This document shows positions 1 to 11,302 of a stretch of DNA of 64,000 bases, one piece after another. The DNA lies in the NCBI GenBank assembly GCA_029260165.1, contig JAJDDT010000052.1, forward strand, positions 1 to 64,000, read 5' to 3'. Position 1 is the first letter of the stretch; each line of letters opens with the position of its first letter. The notes beneath the pieces were generated by a model. It had not been told where the DNA came from, made no database searches, and was given only the letters and a program-made list of their open reading frames with translations. This DNA comes from Phycisphaerae bacterium (GTDB taxonomy: Bacteria; Planctomycetota; Phycisphaerae; UBA1845). A program made the position numbers and the translations under genes.

Positions 1-1968
<1,968 letters not shown>

Positions 1969-2205
1969 CATTAATGAGAAGCTGAGACAAAACCCAAAAC
2001 GCGGGTTCTGCACACTGCTCTTCAACGCGACAAAGCCGCTCGTAAACGTTAAACTCTACTTGCTGACACGTTGCAGGATACATTACGCAAACGGTTGCCC
2101 GTCCACGTCGCGTACCCAGCGCTCATTGTCCACGATACCTTAACAGACCTCATCGCAACCGTACGCGAACGCACGATACGCAACGAGGCCACATCCGCCT
2201 ATTCA

Positions 2206-2219
2206 TTTGTCAAAGAGCA
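2206..2219 (-). promoter_or_regulatory. boxA-like rRNA antitermination element
   Basis: Read on the minus strand this is TGCTCTTTGACAAA, very close to the bacterial rrn boxA consensus TGCTCTTTAACAA. It lies about 50 nt downstream of the predicted start of transcription and about 240 nt upstream of the mature 23S 5' end, as expected for a Nus-dependent antitermination signal in an rRNA leader. Confidence 0.65.
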
Positions 2220-2269
2220 CAGCAGCAACGTGTGCGACACTTTGTTGCCCACCCTGCTGCGAGTGGGGG

Positions 2270-2297
2270 AAGGTACCACAGCCACTACGGGCGTCAA
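2270..2297 (-). promoter_or_regulatory. Predicted promoter of the 23S transcription unit
   Basis: On the minus strand a -35-like TTGACG (2292-2297) is followed after 16 nt by a -10-like TACCTT (2270-2275). Transcription would start near 2262, just upstream of the boxA-like element. The -10 match is only moderate, so the call rests mainly on the ordered series promoter, boxA, 23S. Confidence 0.45.
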
Positions 2298-2442
2298 GAG
2301 CGCCTGGGTAGATTTTCCGGCAAAAAAATGCGTGGAACGCAAACTCTTGTCTGAACAGTACTTCCGGTCGATCGCAGAGGTGGCTGGCCAGGTTTCCCCA
2401 CCCGGGTGAACCTGGTGTTTTGTTGCTTGTCGTTTGGTGGTT

Positions 2443-2525
2443 GGGTGGCCTATGGATTTGGCCCTGGGGGGACTCGAATCCAAACCAGGAATCGAGTCCC
2501 TCACCTCTAAAGAGGTGGGCCACCC
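2443..2525. repeat. REP3 head-to-head palindromic repeat, decayed copy
   Basis: This is an inverted pair of the REP3 family (GGTGGCCCA, variable stem, TTTA loop, TGGG). The right unit (2498-2525) is intact, with arms CACCTC/GAGGTG around a TAAA loop and outer CCCA/TGGG. The left unit carries changes that break its stem. It aligns over the whole length with the better preserved copy at 13764-13845, including the central GAATCCAAACC segment. Confidence 0.8.
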
Positions 2526-2563
2526 AAGTGGGGGTGAGGCGTCATATCATCTGTCATGAAGCT

Positions 2564-3952
2564 CTAGTTCAGGGACCTTGGTATCCATTGGCCGTGGCCG
2601 TTTTGGCCGACGAAATTGTAGTTTTTGACGATTTGGGTTCCACGTGAGAAGGTTTGTTCGGCGAATCCTGCGAGACTCCAACCCTGGAACGGGCTCCAGT
2701 CGCAGTTGGTTTCCATTTTTCGCCAATCGACCTTTTTGGTTTTGGTTGGGTGGATGATGGCGATGTCGGCGTCTGAGCCGACGCGGATGGTGCCTTTTTT
2801 CGGGAACATGCCCATGAGTTTGGCGGGGTTGGTGGAGCATTTGTCGACGAACTGATTGATGGTGATGCGACGCTTGCGGACGCCATGGGTGTAGACGGTG
2901 GGCAGAAGGGTTTCGAGACCCGGCATGCCCATCGGGATTTTGGTGAAGTCGCCTTTCCACATAGATTTCTGCTTCGTGGTGAAGGTGCAGGTGTCGGTGG
3001 AGACGTTGCAGACCTCGCCATCCTGAATTCCCTTCCACAGTCGGTTGATGTCTTTCGGGCGCTTGAGTTGCGGGCAGGTGGCGTACATGTGGCCATCTTT
3101 TTTCCTGAAATTTGAATCGTCGAGAACGAGGTATTGGGCGCAGGTTTCTGCGACGATGTCGACACCGTCGGCTTGTGCTTTTTTGATGAGGTCTGCGCCT
3201 TCTCCGGTGGACATGTGGACGACGAACGTCTTGCCGCCGGTGACTCTTGTCCAGTGGATGACGCGTTCGATGGCTTCTGCTTCGACGAAGTTTGGTCGGG
3301 TGATGGTGTGGAGGTAGGCGCCGTGTTTTTTCATATCGGGTTTGTTGTGGTGTCGATCGATGAGCAGGTCCAGGACGCGTGATGACTCAGCGTGGACGAG
3401 GAGCATGCCGCCGTGCTGTTTGAGGGTTTCGAGGGCGGCGTACATGGCTGCGTCGTCGGACTGCCAGCCCTGGCTCTCATAGATCATGAATTGCTTGAAG
3501 GTCGGGTACCCTTTGTCGATGAATTTTTTGATGTCCCTGCCGTGCTTTTCCCATTTGGTGATGGCAACGTGAAAGGCGTAGTCGATGCAGGCTTTTCCTT
3601 CGGCTTTTGCGTGCCAGTTGTCGACGGCTTGCTGGAGCGATTCGTTGCCGTAGGGGATGGCGAAATCGATGAGACTTGTGACACCACCGCAGGCGGCTGC
3701 CCTGGTTCCGGAGTCGTAGTCGTCGGAGGAGGTTGTTCCGCAGAATGGGAGGGCGAGGTGGACGTGGACGTCGATGCCCCCCGGGATGACGTATCTGCCT
3801 TTGGCGTCGATGATTTTTGCGTCGTTTTTGTTTTCGGCGGTGAGGTTTTTGGCGATGGCGACGACCTTTTCGCCACGGATGCCGACGTCGGTGAGGGTGG
3901 TGTCGTTGGCGGTTACGACCTTTCCGCCTTTGATGATGGTGTCGAGTTTCAT
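2564..3952 (-). CDS. hydA: Dihydropyrimidinase/hydantoinase-family amidohydrolase
   Basis: The 462-residue product belongs to the cyclic amidohydrolases that open dihydropyrimidine or hydantoin rings using a two-zinc centre. The expected metal ligands are visible: DVHVH near residue 61, the lysine of FKQFMIYES (the carboxylated Lys position) near 153, histidines in LLVHAES and FVVHMST, and the aspartate in STDTC. Length is normal for the family. The ATG is preceded by GGAGG at a 7-nt spacing, which supports this start. There is no neighbouring pyrimidine-degradation gene, so the substrate (dihydrouracil, a hydantoin, or another cyclic imide) is not fixed by context. The family is secure; pathway assignment is an inference. 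Confidence 0.9.
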   Translation of the reverse strand: MKLDTIIKGGKVVTANDTTLTDVGIRGEKVVAIAKNLTAENKNDAKIIDAKGRYVIPGGIDVHVHLALPFCGTTSSDDYDSGTRAAACGGVTSLIDFAIPYGNESLQQAVDNWHAKAEGKACIDYAFHVAITKWEKHGRDIKKFIDKGYPTFKQFMIYESQGWQSDDAAMYAALETLKQHGGMLLVHAESSRVLDLLIDRHHNKPDMKKHGAYLHTITRPNFVEAEAIERVIHWTRVTGGKTFVVHMSTGEGADLIKKAQADGVDIVAETCAQYLVLDDSNFRKKDGHMYATCPQLKRPKDINRLWKGIQDGEVCNVSTDTCTFTTKQKSMWKGDFTKIPMGMPGLETLLPTVYTHGVRKRRITINQFVDKCSTNPAKLMGMFPKKGTIRVGSDADIAIIHPTKTKKVDWRKMETNCDWSPFQGWSLAGFAEQTFSRGTQIVKNYNFVGQNGHGQWIPRSLN

Positions 3953-4167
3953 GGTGGGGCCTCCGCTTTCGTGACGGGTTATCTGTTGATTCGGTGATGA
4001 TCGGTTTGGGACGTGTGGACGTCAAGGGGGACGGGTTTGCGCGTGCCAACGCGGTGTGCAGAGCAGCGCACGTCCCCGGGTGCCGCTGCAGTCCCCGGCA
4101 CCACGGATGCGGGGGTCCCCGATGAAAGGCCAACCGGGCATGTGACCCCCTGTGCTTTCGGTGCTTT

Positions 4168-6018
4168 CTATACCTTTTGGAGCACCGGAAGACGGACGAT
4201 CGGCAGGTTCAGGTCCGGCGTGGGTTCTTTTTCGATCGCCCAACTGATTTCCCTGCCGGTGTCGAGGCTGATCATCGGTATTCGGGCACGCTCCAATCCT
4301 TCGTATGGTTCGATCGGACCGTTTTTGAGCTTTCTCGACCACGCCCACAAATGCGGAATGGTAATGAGAAGCCCGATTTGCCCGACGATTTGGCAGATGA
4401 GCCGTGGCACCTTGAACGCCTTGCGATCGAAGAGAATGCGCAGCGTTTTCAGTGGGTTGTAGAATCTCCCATAGGCGCGAAGAATATTGACCTGCCGTTC
4501 CCATGGCGATTCGTTGACGGAAGCTACCACATGGTTTCCGTCGAAATAGGCTTCGGGAACCATCTCACCTGCCACCTTGCGAAACAGGACGCCGTCCTTT
4601 GCGGCGGGTTCGATATTGCGCGTGCCGACGGCAGGTCCGAGATAGGTGCATTGATAGCTGACGGCTCCGTGGTCGAACAGGTGGTCGGCCTGGTTGAGCA
4701 ATCCCGCAAGATCGCCTGCCGGAGATTTGAGCGGTTGCTCGTCGCTGTGGATCATCATGACCATCGGATGGACGCCGACTTCATGCATGGTTTTGAACAA
4801 TTCGGTTGTCTTGCCAGGTGTCTGCCCCTTGTTGATCAAACCGGCGGTGATATCCTCGATTCCGAACCAAATCGCCTGCAACCCTGCCTTGCGACAAAGC
4901 GGCAGGATATCCTGGTTGGCATGCACGTCGAATTCGGTGGCTTCGGTGTAAAAGCTGATTTGTTTGCCGAGCGGTTTGCCCTTTGACGTCGTTTGAGCCA
5001 TCCCGCTCATGAGATCGATGACGGTTTGGCGATCGTTGAAGAAGTTGTCGTCTGTGCTGAAAAAGTGACGAATACCGAAATTCTCGAAAATATGCTTGAT
5101 TTCAGCTGATATTCGCTCCGGACTCTTGTGTCGCCATGTTCGTTGATTGGCAGCGGGTATCGGACAGAACGAGCAATTGAATTTGCAGCCATGGGTGGTC
5201 ACGACAGACGCAATCGGCGTCCGCCACGCGACCTTTTTGGCCGGCAGGGGATGAGGCTTCAAGCCCGGACCACTGTGCGGTGGTTCCAACAGTCGATAGC
5301 CCGCATCGGGCATCGGCACTTCGTCGAGATCCCGCAATAGCCGTTGTATACCGGTGTTGACAGCGATCGGTTGATCCGGCGCGCTGTCCGGCGAGAGATA
5401 GACAAGCCCCGGCGTCTTGTCGAGTGCGCCATTGAACCGGCAGCGCTCGAACCCGGAGCGCATCGAACCGGAACCGTGTTGTTCAGCCACAATGGTTTCG
5501 AGAAGATCGAGCAGCACGAAGGATTCACCCGTGACCACGCAATCCGCTCCAACACCCGGTTCGGGACCGAGTTCGAAAAAATCGGCTGGTTCGTAGATCG
5601 CCTTGGGTCCGCCGACGAGAATCAGCGGTCGGTTTTCACCAAGCGTGCAGGCTTCGCGAATCAATTCGTACGATTTTTCGGCGTGGACCTGCATCGACGA
5701 AATGAGCAGGACGTCGAGCGGGCGACCATCCAGAACGGCCTGACTCGGTCGGAAGTTGCGATTCCACTGTTGCAAGATGATGCGAAGGTGCTCAAAACCG
5801 CTCGCATGCAGAACATCCGCGAGCGTGCGAACCGAGCAGGGGGCCATCCGGCTGTCGGCGTACCAAAACGGCATGATGTGCGTGCGGTAGTCGAAAGCGT
5901 AGACGATGCCGATACGGACGTCATGGGCCGACGTCTGAGTACGAAGTCTTTCGATCGCGGCGGTGTAGACGCCGTCTGCGAGATATTTGTCGTCTGGTTT
6001 GCGTATTGGTAATTCCAA
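4168..6018 (-). CDS. B12-binding domain/radical SAM protein
   Basis: This product of about 616 residues has the layout of cobalamin-dependent radical SAM enzymes. An N-terminal Rossmann-like region (DVLLISSMQVHAEKSYELI...PLILVGGPKAIYEP) resembles the B12-binding domain. It is followed by a radical SAM core with the cluster motif GCKFNCSFCPIP (CxxxCxxC) and a C-terminal region of unknown role. The frame stays open far upstream, to about 6477, but that part is low-complexity and unlike a protein. I chose the TTG at 6018 because GAGG lies about 6 nt upstream and recognisable protein sequence (LELPIRKPDDKYLADG) begins there. No canonical ATG exists near this point. The substrate is unknown; methyltransferase or other carbon-skeleton chemistry would fit the family. 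Confidence 0.8.
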   Translation of the reverse strand: MELPIRKPDDKYLADGVYTAAIERLRTQTSAHDVRIGIVYAFDYRTHIMPFWYADSRMAPCSVRTLADVLHASGFEHLRIILQQWNRNFRPSQAVLDGRPLDVLLISSMQVHAEKSYELIREACTLGENRPLILVGGPKAIYEPADFFELGPEPGVGADCVVTGESFVLLDLLETIVAEQHGSGSMRSGFERCRFNGALDKTPGLVYLSPDSAPDQPIAVNTGIQRLLRDLDEVPMPDAGYRLLEPPHSGPGLKPHPLPAKKVAWRTPIASVVTTHGCKFNCSFCPIPAANQRTWRHKSPERISAEIKHIFENFGIRHFFSTDDNFFNDRQTVIDLMSGMAQTTSKGKPLGKQISFYTEATEFDVHANQDILPLCRKAGLQAIWFGIEDITAGLINKGQTPGKTTELFKTMHEVGVHPMVMMIHSDEQPLKSPAGDLAGLLNQADHLFDHGAVSYQCTYLGPAVGTRNIEPAAKDGVLFRKVAGEMVPEAYFDGNHVVASVNESPWERQVNILRAYGRFYNPLKTLRILFDRKAFKVPRLICQIVGQIGLLITIPHLWAWSRKLKNGPIEPYEGLERARIPMISLDTGREISWAIEKEPTPDLNLPIVRLPVLQKV

Positions 6019-6265
6019 GTCGGCCTCACAGTGGTTAGAGAAAGATCGTTGCGCTTCGCCACACGCGGCGGGTGAACGGTGGCTGCACGCGCGCCAAAGC
6101 GTGACGACACCGTTCCATGATAGTCCCCGACCCGCGCGTAAGCCTACCGGGTCCCCCCTTATCGTCAAGAAAATCTTCCTCTTACGAGGGATCGCTGATG
6201 CCCGGGGGGCACCCGAATGTGGCTTTGCCGCCTCCTGTTCGAGGGATTCGGTGTTTGATGCGAGA

Positions 6266-9200
6266 TTACTCGATTGACCAAATCGGCAATCGCCCCGGGG
6301 TCCAGGGCGCGTTTGCAGATTCGAGCCTGGATTCCAGAGCCATGAGTTCGGACCGCAGTTTTTTGAGATTGGCAAGCTCGTCCTCGAACAGTCGTCCGGC
6401 GTCGCGGTAGGCATCGCGTTGGGTTCGGGTTGGGGCTGACGTGACGCGCCAGTCCGCGGCGACACCGATGCGGGCATTGATGGACAGCGGTGTCGGCTCC
6501 TGATGCTTCAAACGCGTACGATCGCCGCTCAACTCCGTCTTGATGCGTTGGAGACGGTTTTTCAATGCACGCGCTTCCGTCAGAGTGGAGCGGTCGATGG
6601 ATGGGGTGTCGATGATGGCTTTGGTGATGTGGTCGAGGCGGGTCTGGAATTCGCCGGTGATTTTGACCGCACCTTTGATCGCTCGCTGTAGACGAGCGAC
6701 CTTGCGGTTGAAGCCCATGACGTCTTCGCGATCCGCAGCGGCAAACGTCGCCAACTCGAGCGGTGTCACCTCGAATGGAATCTGCCCGGTGATTTCGGTC
6801 ACTTGGCCATCAATCTCCGTCGCGAGCGCGACCGTGTAGTTTCCCGGAAGCGCGAGCGGTCCGACGGGTGGCAGGTCCCAGGGCATTCGGTCTTTGGGTT
6901 CGGTGAGTCGGGTCGGCAGCATGGACGGATCTCGCAAATCCCACGCGACACGGCGCATCCCTTTTTCGCGTGATCCCGTGATCCGACGAATGACCTCGTC
7001 GGCTTCGTTGCGGACGACGAGCAGGATCTGCGGTTCCTTTTCCTCATCTTCGGCGCGAAGCTCTTCGATGGACGGGTAGGGAGACGGTTGATCGTTCTTG
7101 CCCGCCTCTTTTTCGGCGGCCCGACGTTTTTCGATTCGGGTTTGAATTTTTTCCCTGAGGTAGTATGTGAAGATAGCACCGAACGGTGGATTCGGAGCGA
7201 CGAAATAGGACGCGCCTTGCGAACCCTTGCCCGTGACGCCGCCAAGGCGATCGTACTGGATGTAGCGCAGGGCGGGCTTGATCGGGAAAAGATGCTGTGC
7301 GTGCTCGAGCAGTTCCTCGGAAACAGCCCGAAGCGGTGAATAGTCGTCAAGGATGTAGAACCCGCGTCCAAACGTTCCAAGAACGAGATCGTTTTCGCGA
7401 CGCTGAATGGCCAGGTCGCGAACGGCGATGACGGGGAGTCCGCCCTTGAGTTGCACCCATTTCTGACCACCATCGACGGTAAAGAACACCCCGAATTCGG
7501 TGCCGACAAACAGCAACCCGGGGTTCTGATGATCCTGCTGGACCGAATAGATGATCTGTCGGTCGGGCAGATCACCGGCGATGGATGTCCACGTCTTGCC
7601 ACGGTCGTTGCTGCGCAACAGGTATGGCTTGAAATCGCCCATCTTGTGGTTGTCGAACGCGGCGAAAACGACATCCGGATCGAGTTGTGAGGCTGTCAGG
7701 CAACTGACGTAGGTGCGTTCGGGGACGTCCGGGAACGACTCGACGCGGTGCCATTCCTGCCCACCATTCCCGGTGATGCTGACCACGCCGTCATCGGTGC
7801 CGACGTAGAGCAAGCCCTCAACGAGCGGGGATTCATCGAGCGAGACGGCGTTGCCGTAGATGGATGTGGAGCGGTTTTTGGAGACGGCGTCCACACTTTG
7901 GATCTTGCCCATCACCTCGAGGGCGTTTCGGTCGAGCCCCCGCGTGAGATCGGGGCTGATGACTTTCCAACTGTCGCCGCGATCGCCCGAACGAAACAGT
8001 TTGTTGGCGGCGAAATAGACGCGTTTATGATCATGCGGGCTTAGGATCAGCGGCGAGTCCCAGTTCCAGACGTAGGGTTCCTCGCCGGGTGCTTCGCGCG
8101 GCTTGATATCGACGATTTCACCACTGCGACGATCGTGCCTGACAAGCCCGCCATACTGCCATTGGCTGTAGACGATGTTGGGGTCGGTCGGATCGACGCG
8201 TGTTTCGTAACCATCACCACCGACGGTGACGAACCAGTCGGCGTTGGTGATGCCACCGGGGTTGGTGGTGCGCGACGGTCCACCCTGCGAATTGTTGTCC
8301 TGGGTACCGCCGTAGACGTAGTAGAAGGGTTCGGAGTTGTCCACGGAGACGCGGTAGAACTGCGTCACGGGGAGGTTGTCCTTGTAGTGCCAGTTGCTTG
8401 CGAGGTCGAACGATTCATAGATTCCGCCATCGCAGCCAACCAGCAGGTGGTTTGTGTCGTTCGGGTCGATCCACAGCGCGTGGTCATCGACGTGTCGGAA
8501 TTTTCGCGGGGCGCGTTTGAAATTCTTTCCGCCGTCGTTGGTGACGTGCATGATCGTGTCGAGGGCGTAGACGCGATCAACGTCCTGCGGATCGCAGACG
8601 AGTTCGTTGTAGTATTGCGGGCTGCCAGCCACATAATCGCCACGTTTTTCCCAGGATTCGCCGCGGTTGGTGGAGCGGAAGACGCCGCCTTTTTTCCGAG
8701 CGGCTTCGACGATCGCGTAGACAACATCCGGGTTGGCGGGCGAAACGCACAGGCCTATGCGACCCTTGTCCACCTTGGGCAAACCACTTTCGACTTTTCG
8801 CCACGTTGCACCGGCGTCCGTCGATTTGTGGATTCCGGATTCCGGGCCACCATTGATCAACGTCCAGACGTGTCGTCGTCGCTGGTAGGCGGAGGCGTAG
8901 AGAACGTCGGGATTTCGCGGGTCCATGTGGATTTCGTTGACGCCGGTGTCGTCACTGATGTGAAGGATGCGTTCCCAGTTTTGTCCGCCATCGGTGGTCT
9001 TGTACAGGCCGCGGTCACCGCCGGATCGCCACAGCGGTCCCTGGGCAGCCACATAAACGACGTCTGAATCGCGCGGGTCGACAACAATCATCCCGATGTG
9101 CTCGGATTCCTTCAGGCCTAGGTTTTTCCAGGATTTTCCACCGTCGCGCGAGCGGTAGACACCATCGCCGAAGGAGACGCTGCGCTGGCTGTTGTTCTCG

Positions 9201-9556
9201 CCGGTACCGACCCAAACGGTGTTTGGGTTGTTGGGGTCGAGCGTGACGCAACCGATGGAGTAGGAGCCTTCGCCATCGAAAACGGGTTCGTAGGTCGTCC
9301 CCGCGTTGTCCGTTTTCCAGACACCGCCGGAGCAGACAGCCACATAGTATTGCGACGGCTTTCCCGGATTAACCGCGAAATCGCAGATGCGTCCGGACAT
9401 GAGGGCCGGTCCTATGGAGCGAAATTTGAGCCCGCTGAGGGTGTCAGCGCTCAATCCACCGACGGATTCCTCGTCGGCAACCTCCGTCTCAGCCAACAAT
9501 GCCGGCGTGCACAACAGGATTCCAAGAATGGTGAGAGCAAGAAGCTGCCTGAGCAT
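6266..9556 (-). CDS. Secreted sortilin/BNR-repeat (YVTN-like) protein
   Basis: The 1096-residue exported protein begins with a clear signal peptide (MLRQLLALTILGILLCTPALLA). About 700 residues of beta-propeller repeats follow, with Asp-box/BNR motifs such as SRDGGKSWKNLG, TTDGGQNWERI, STDAGATWRKV and STNRGESWEKRG. This is the VPS10/sortilin-like fold often annotated as glycosyl hydrolase or WD40/YVTN/BNR-like protein. The C-terminal 350 residues contain a charged linker and a region typical of the large bacterial members. The ATG at 9556 is preferred over the upstream extension because AGGA precedes it at a good distance and the signal peptide starts there. No catalytic residues can be assigned, so the enzymatic label used for homologues is unproven. 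It reads divergently from the sulfatase-like gene. Confidence 0.85.
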   Translation of the reverse strand: MLRQLLALTILGILLCTPALLAETEVADEESVGGLSADTLSGLKFRSIGPALMSGRICDFAVNPGKPSQYYVAVCSGGVWKTDNAGTTYEPVFDGEGSYSIGCVTLDPNNPNTVWVGTGENNSQRSVSFGDGVYRSRDGGKSWKNLGLKESEHIGMIVVDPRDSDVVYVAAQGPLWRSGGDRGLYKTTDGGQNWERILHISDDTGVNEIHMDPRNPDVLYASAYQRRRHVWTLINGGPESGIHKSTDAGATWRKVESGLPKVDKGRIGLCVSPANPDVVYAIVEAARKKGGVFRSTNRGESWEKRGDYVAGSPQYYNELVCDPQDVDRVYALDTIMHVTNDGGKNFKRAPRKFRHVDDHALWIDPNDTNHLLVGCDGGIYESFDLASNWHYKDNLPVTQFYRVSVDNSEPFYYVYGGTQDNNSQGGPSRTTNPGGITNADWFVTVGGDGYETRVDPTDPNIVYSQWQYGGLVRHDRRSGEIVDIKPREAPGEEPYVWNWDSPLILSPHDHKRVYFAANKLFRSGDRGDSWKVISPDLTRGLDRNALEVMGKIQSVDAVSKNRSTSIYGNAVSLDESPLVEGLLYVGTDDGVVSITGNGGQEWHRVESFPDVPERTYVSCLTASQLDPDVVFAAFDNHKMGDFKPYLLRSNDRGKTWTSIAGDLPDRQIIYSVQQDHQNPGLLFVGTEFGVFFTVDGGQKWVQLKGGLPVIAVRDLAIQRRENDLVLGTFGRGFYILDDYSPLRAVSEELLEHAQHLFPIKPALRYIQYDRLGGVTGKGSQGASYFVAPNPPFGAIFTYYLREKIQTRIEKRRAAEKEAGKNDQPSPYPSIEELRAEDEEKEPQILLVVRNEADEVIRRITGSREKGMRRVAWDLRDPSMLPTRLTEPKDRMPWDLPPVGPLALPGNYTVALATEIDGQVTEITGQIPFEVTPLELATFAAADREDVMGFNRKVARLQRAIKGAVKITGEFQTRLDHITKAIIDTPSIDRSTLTEARALKNRLQRIKTELSGDRTRLKHQEPTPLSINARIGVAADWRVTSAPTRTQRDAYRDAGRLFEDELANLKKLRSELMALESRLESANAPWTPGRLPIWSIE

Positions 9557-9781
9557 GATGTTTCCTTTCGCATCGATCGTCCAACCCGGTTTCCCGGTTC
9601 CGGCGGGTCGGCGGGGTTCCACTTGAGGAGCGTAGTCTAGCCGAAAGGACGGGGATTGATCGAGTCCGCCAGGAGGGCAGCGACGAAATCATACGTTTTC
9701 ACGACATCGATTGATATTCGCGCTGCCGACCGCGGACGGTACTTGTTTCCAGCCGATTCGAACGCATTTAGGATACGGGAC

Positions 9782-11284
9782 ATGTTGGAACGGACTGGCG
9801 TGCTAACGATTGGGTTGATTGCGGTGATTGGCGCCAGCGGTTGTCGCCGCGGCCACACCGATGCGCATGGCGCGACTCCAACAACTGCCAAACGCCCCAA
9901 CGTGATTTTTCTAACCGTTGACACGCTGCGAGCGGATCACCTGGGACTGTATGGCTACGATCGCCCGACGATGCCGTGGCTGGACGAGTTTGCCACAGAA
10001 GCCGTTGTTTTCGATAACGCGGTGGTCCCCAGGGGGTCTACGCGGGCGAGTTATGCGTCGATGCTGACCGGGTTGTATCCGTATCGACACGGCGCTCGAA
10101 GCAACCGACTTGTGTTGCACGAAGACAATCGAACGCTGGCGGAGGTGTTGAAAACAGCCGGGTATCGAACGGGGGCCTTTGTGAGCAATTTCGTGCTGGT
10201 TGCGGAATTGAGCGGGTGCGATCAGGGGTTTGATGTCTACGACGATCGACTGACGGACAAGGAGCTATTCCGCACCAATTACGAACGGTCGGCCAATCAG
10301 ACGGCGGACGCGATTTTGAGCTGGCTGGAGAACGATCCGCCGCAACCGTTTTTCCTGTTCACGAATTTCATCGATCCCCATGGCCCCTACCTGCCGCCTG
10401 ACAAGTATCGCAAACAATTCCAATCCGGAAAAACGAAATCGTTGGACCCCGGGGTGATTCCGGATTATCAGTCCAGGGCTGGTGAACGGGCGGACCTGTA
10501 CGATTTCATCGATCGGTATGACGCAGAGATTCGGTATACAAACGATGCGATCGAACGCGTCGTTGCCGGTTTGAAATCAAAGGGAATCTGGGAAAACTCG
10601 ATTGTCGTTTTCACGGCGGACCATGGTGAGTCGTTGGGGATGCATGGCCTGTACTTCGAACACCATTTTCACGTCTGGGAAGAAACTACCCGCGTCCCGC
10701 TGGCGATCAAACTGCCTGGAGACTGGACCATGGAAGGCAGGCGTGTGACCGAGGCTGTGTCGCCGATGGACCTGATGCCGACGGTTTTGGGCAATGGTAG
10801 CGGATGGGTCGGGATTGATCCGCCAACCGGGATGGACGGGGTCGATCTAACACCGCTGATGAAAGGGGTTGATGTCCCAGCCCGATCCATGTTTGTGGAA
10901 TTCCCATCCGTCGCATCGCCGGCGCGCAATCCGTTTCCGGATGTCTGGGCGATCCGGACCGCCACGCATAAATTGATCATGGTGACGGATATTGAATCCG
11001 GCGCGACGCAGCAGAAGGCGTTGTACAATTTGCGCGACGATCCGAACGAGCAACACCCGCTGCCGCTGGACGGACGACACGGCGAGTTGAAACAACTGAC
11101 AACGGACCTCGCGGACCATGTGTCTCGCGTTCGCAGGCACAAGCTCCCGTTTGTTGTGACCGAGTATGAGGTGCCGATCAAGGATCGGCCGGAATTCGTC
11201 AGACGCAGCAACAAACGTGTGCGGACAAGAACCTTGACGGATGAGCAAGTTGATCGTCTTCGTGGGCTTGGCTATGTCAAATAA
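9782..11284 (+). CDS. Sulfatase-superfamily lipoprotein with non-canonical active-site motif
   Basis: The 500-residue protein starts with a lipoprotein-type signal (hydrophobic stretch then IGASGC, Cys21), so it is probably anchored in an envelope membrane. The alkaline-phosphatase/sulfatase fold is shown by NVIFLTVDTLRADHLGLYGY near residue 40, STRASYASMLTGLYPYRHG near 86-104, and VVFTADHGESLGMHG further on. At the place where sulfatases carry the formylglycine motif (C/S)xPxR, this protein reads TRASY. It therefore lacks the Cys/Ser to be modified and the motif arginine. A Thr-nucleophile hydrolase or phosphodiesterase activity is possible. ATG 9782 was chosen over upstream in-frame codons because it begins the signal peptide. 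Confidence 0.82.
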   Translation: MLERTGVLTIGLIAVIGASGCRRGHTDAHGATPTTAKRPNVIFLTVDTLRADHLGLYGYDRPTMPWLDEFATEAVVFDNAVVPRGSTRASYASMLTGLYPYRHGARSNRLVLHEDNRTLAEVLKTAGYRTGAFVSNFVLVAELSGCDQGFDVYDDRLTDKELFRTNYERSANQTADAILSWLENDPPQPFFLFTNFIDPHGPYLPPDKYRKQFQSGKTKSLDPGVIPDYQSRAGERADLYDFIDRYDAEIRYTNDAIERVVAGLKSKGIWENSIVVFTADHGESLGMHGLYFEHHFHVWEETTRVPLAIKLPGDWTMEGRRVTEAVSPMDLMPTVLGNGSGWVGIDPPTGMDGVDLTPLMKGVDVPARSMFVEFPSVASPARNPFPDVWAIRTATHKLIMVTDIESGATQQKALYNLRDDPNEQHPLPLDGRHGELKQLTTDLADHVSRVRRHKLPFVVTEYEVPIKDRPEFVRRSNKRVRTRTLTDEQVDRLRGLGYVK

Positions 11285-11302
11285 TCCAGCGGGGACAATA
11301 TA

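Larger units (their letters stand above)
1969..2563 (-). other. 23S leader and upstream spacer, without 16S rRNA or tRNA
   Basis: This 595-base stretch separates the 23S 5' end from the stop codon of the amidohydrolase gene. It holds a predicted promoter (2270-2297), a boxA-like antitermination signal (2206-2219) and a degraded palindromic repeat (2443-2525). The short ORFs here have no recognisable product. No 16S rRNA or tRNA can be seen, so the 23S gene is transcribed apart from 16S. Confidence 0.75.

Noticed and set aside
2100-2300. A tRNA gene in the 23S leader
   Set aside because: No cloverleaf with a conserved T-loop (GGTTCRA) was found on either strand.
6019-6477. Upstream extension of the radical SAM gene
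   Set aside because: The residues encoded are low-complexity and unlike any domain; a TTG with GAGG fits the start of recognisable protein.
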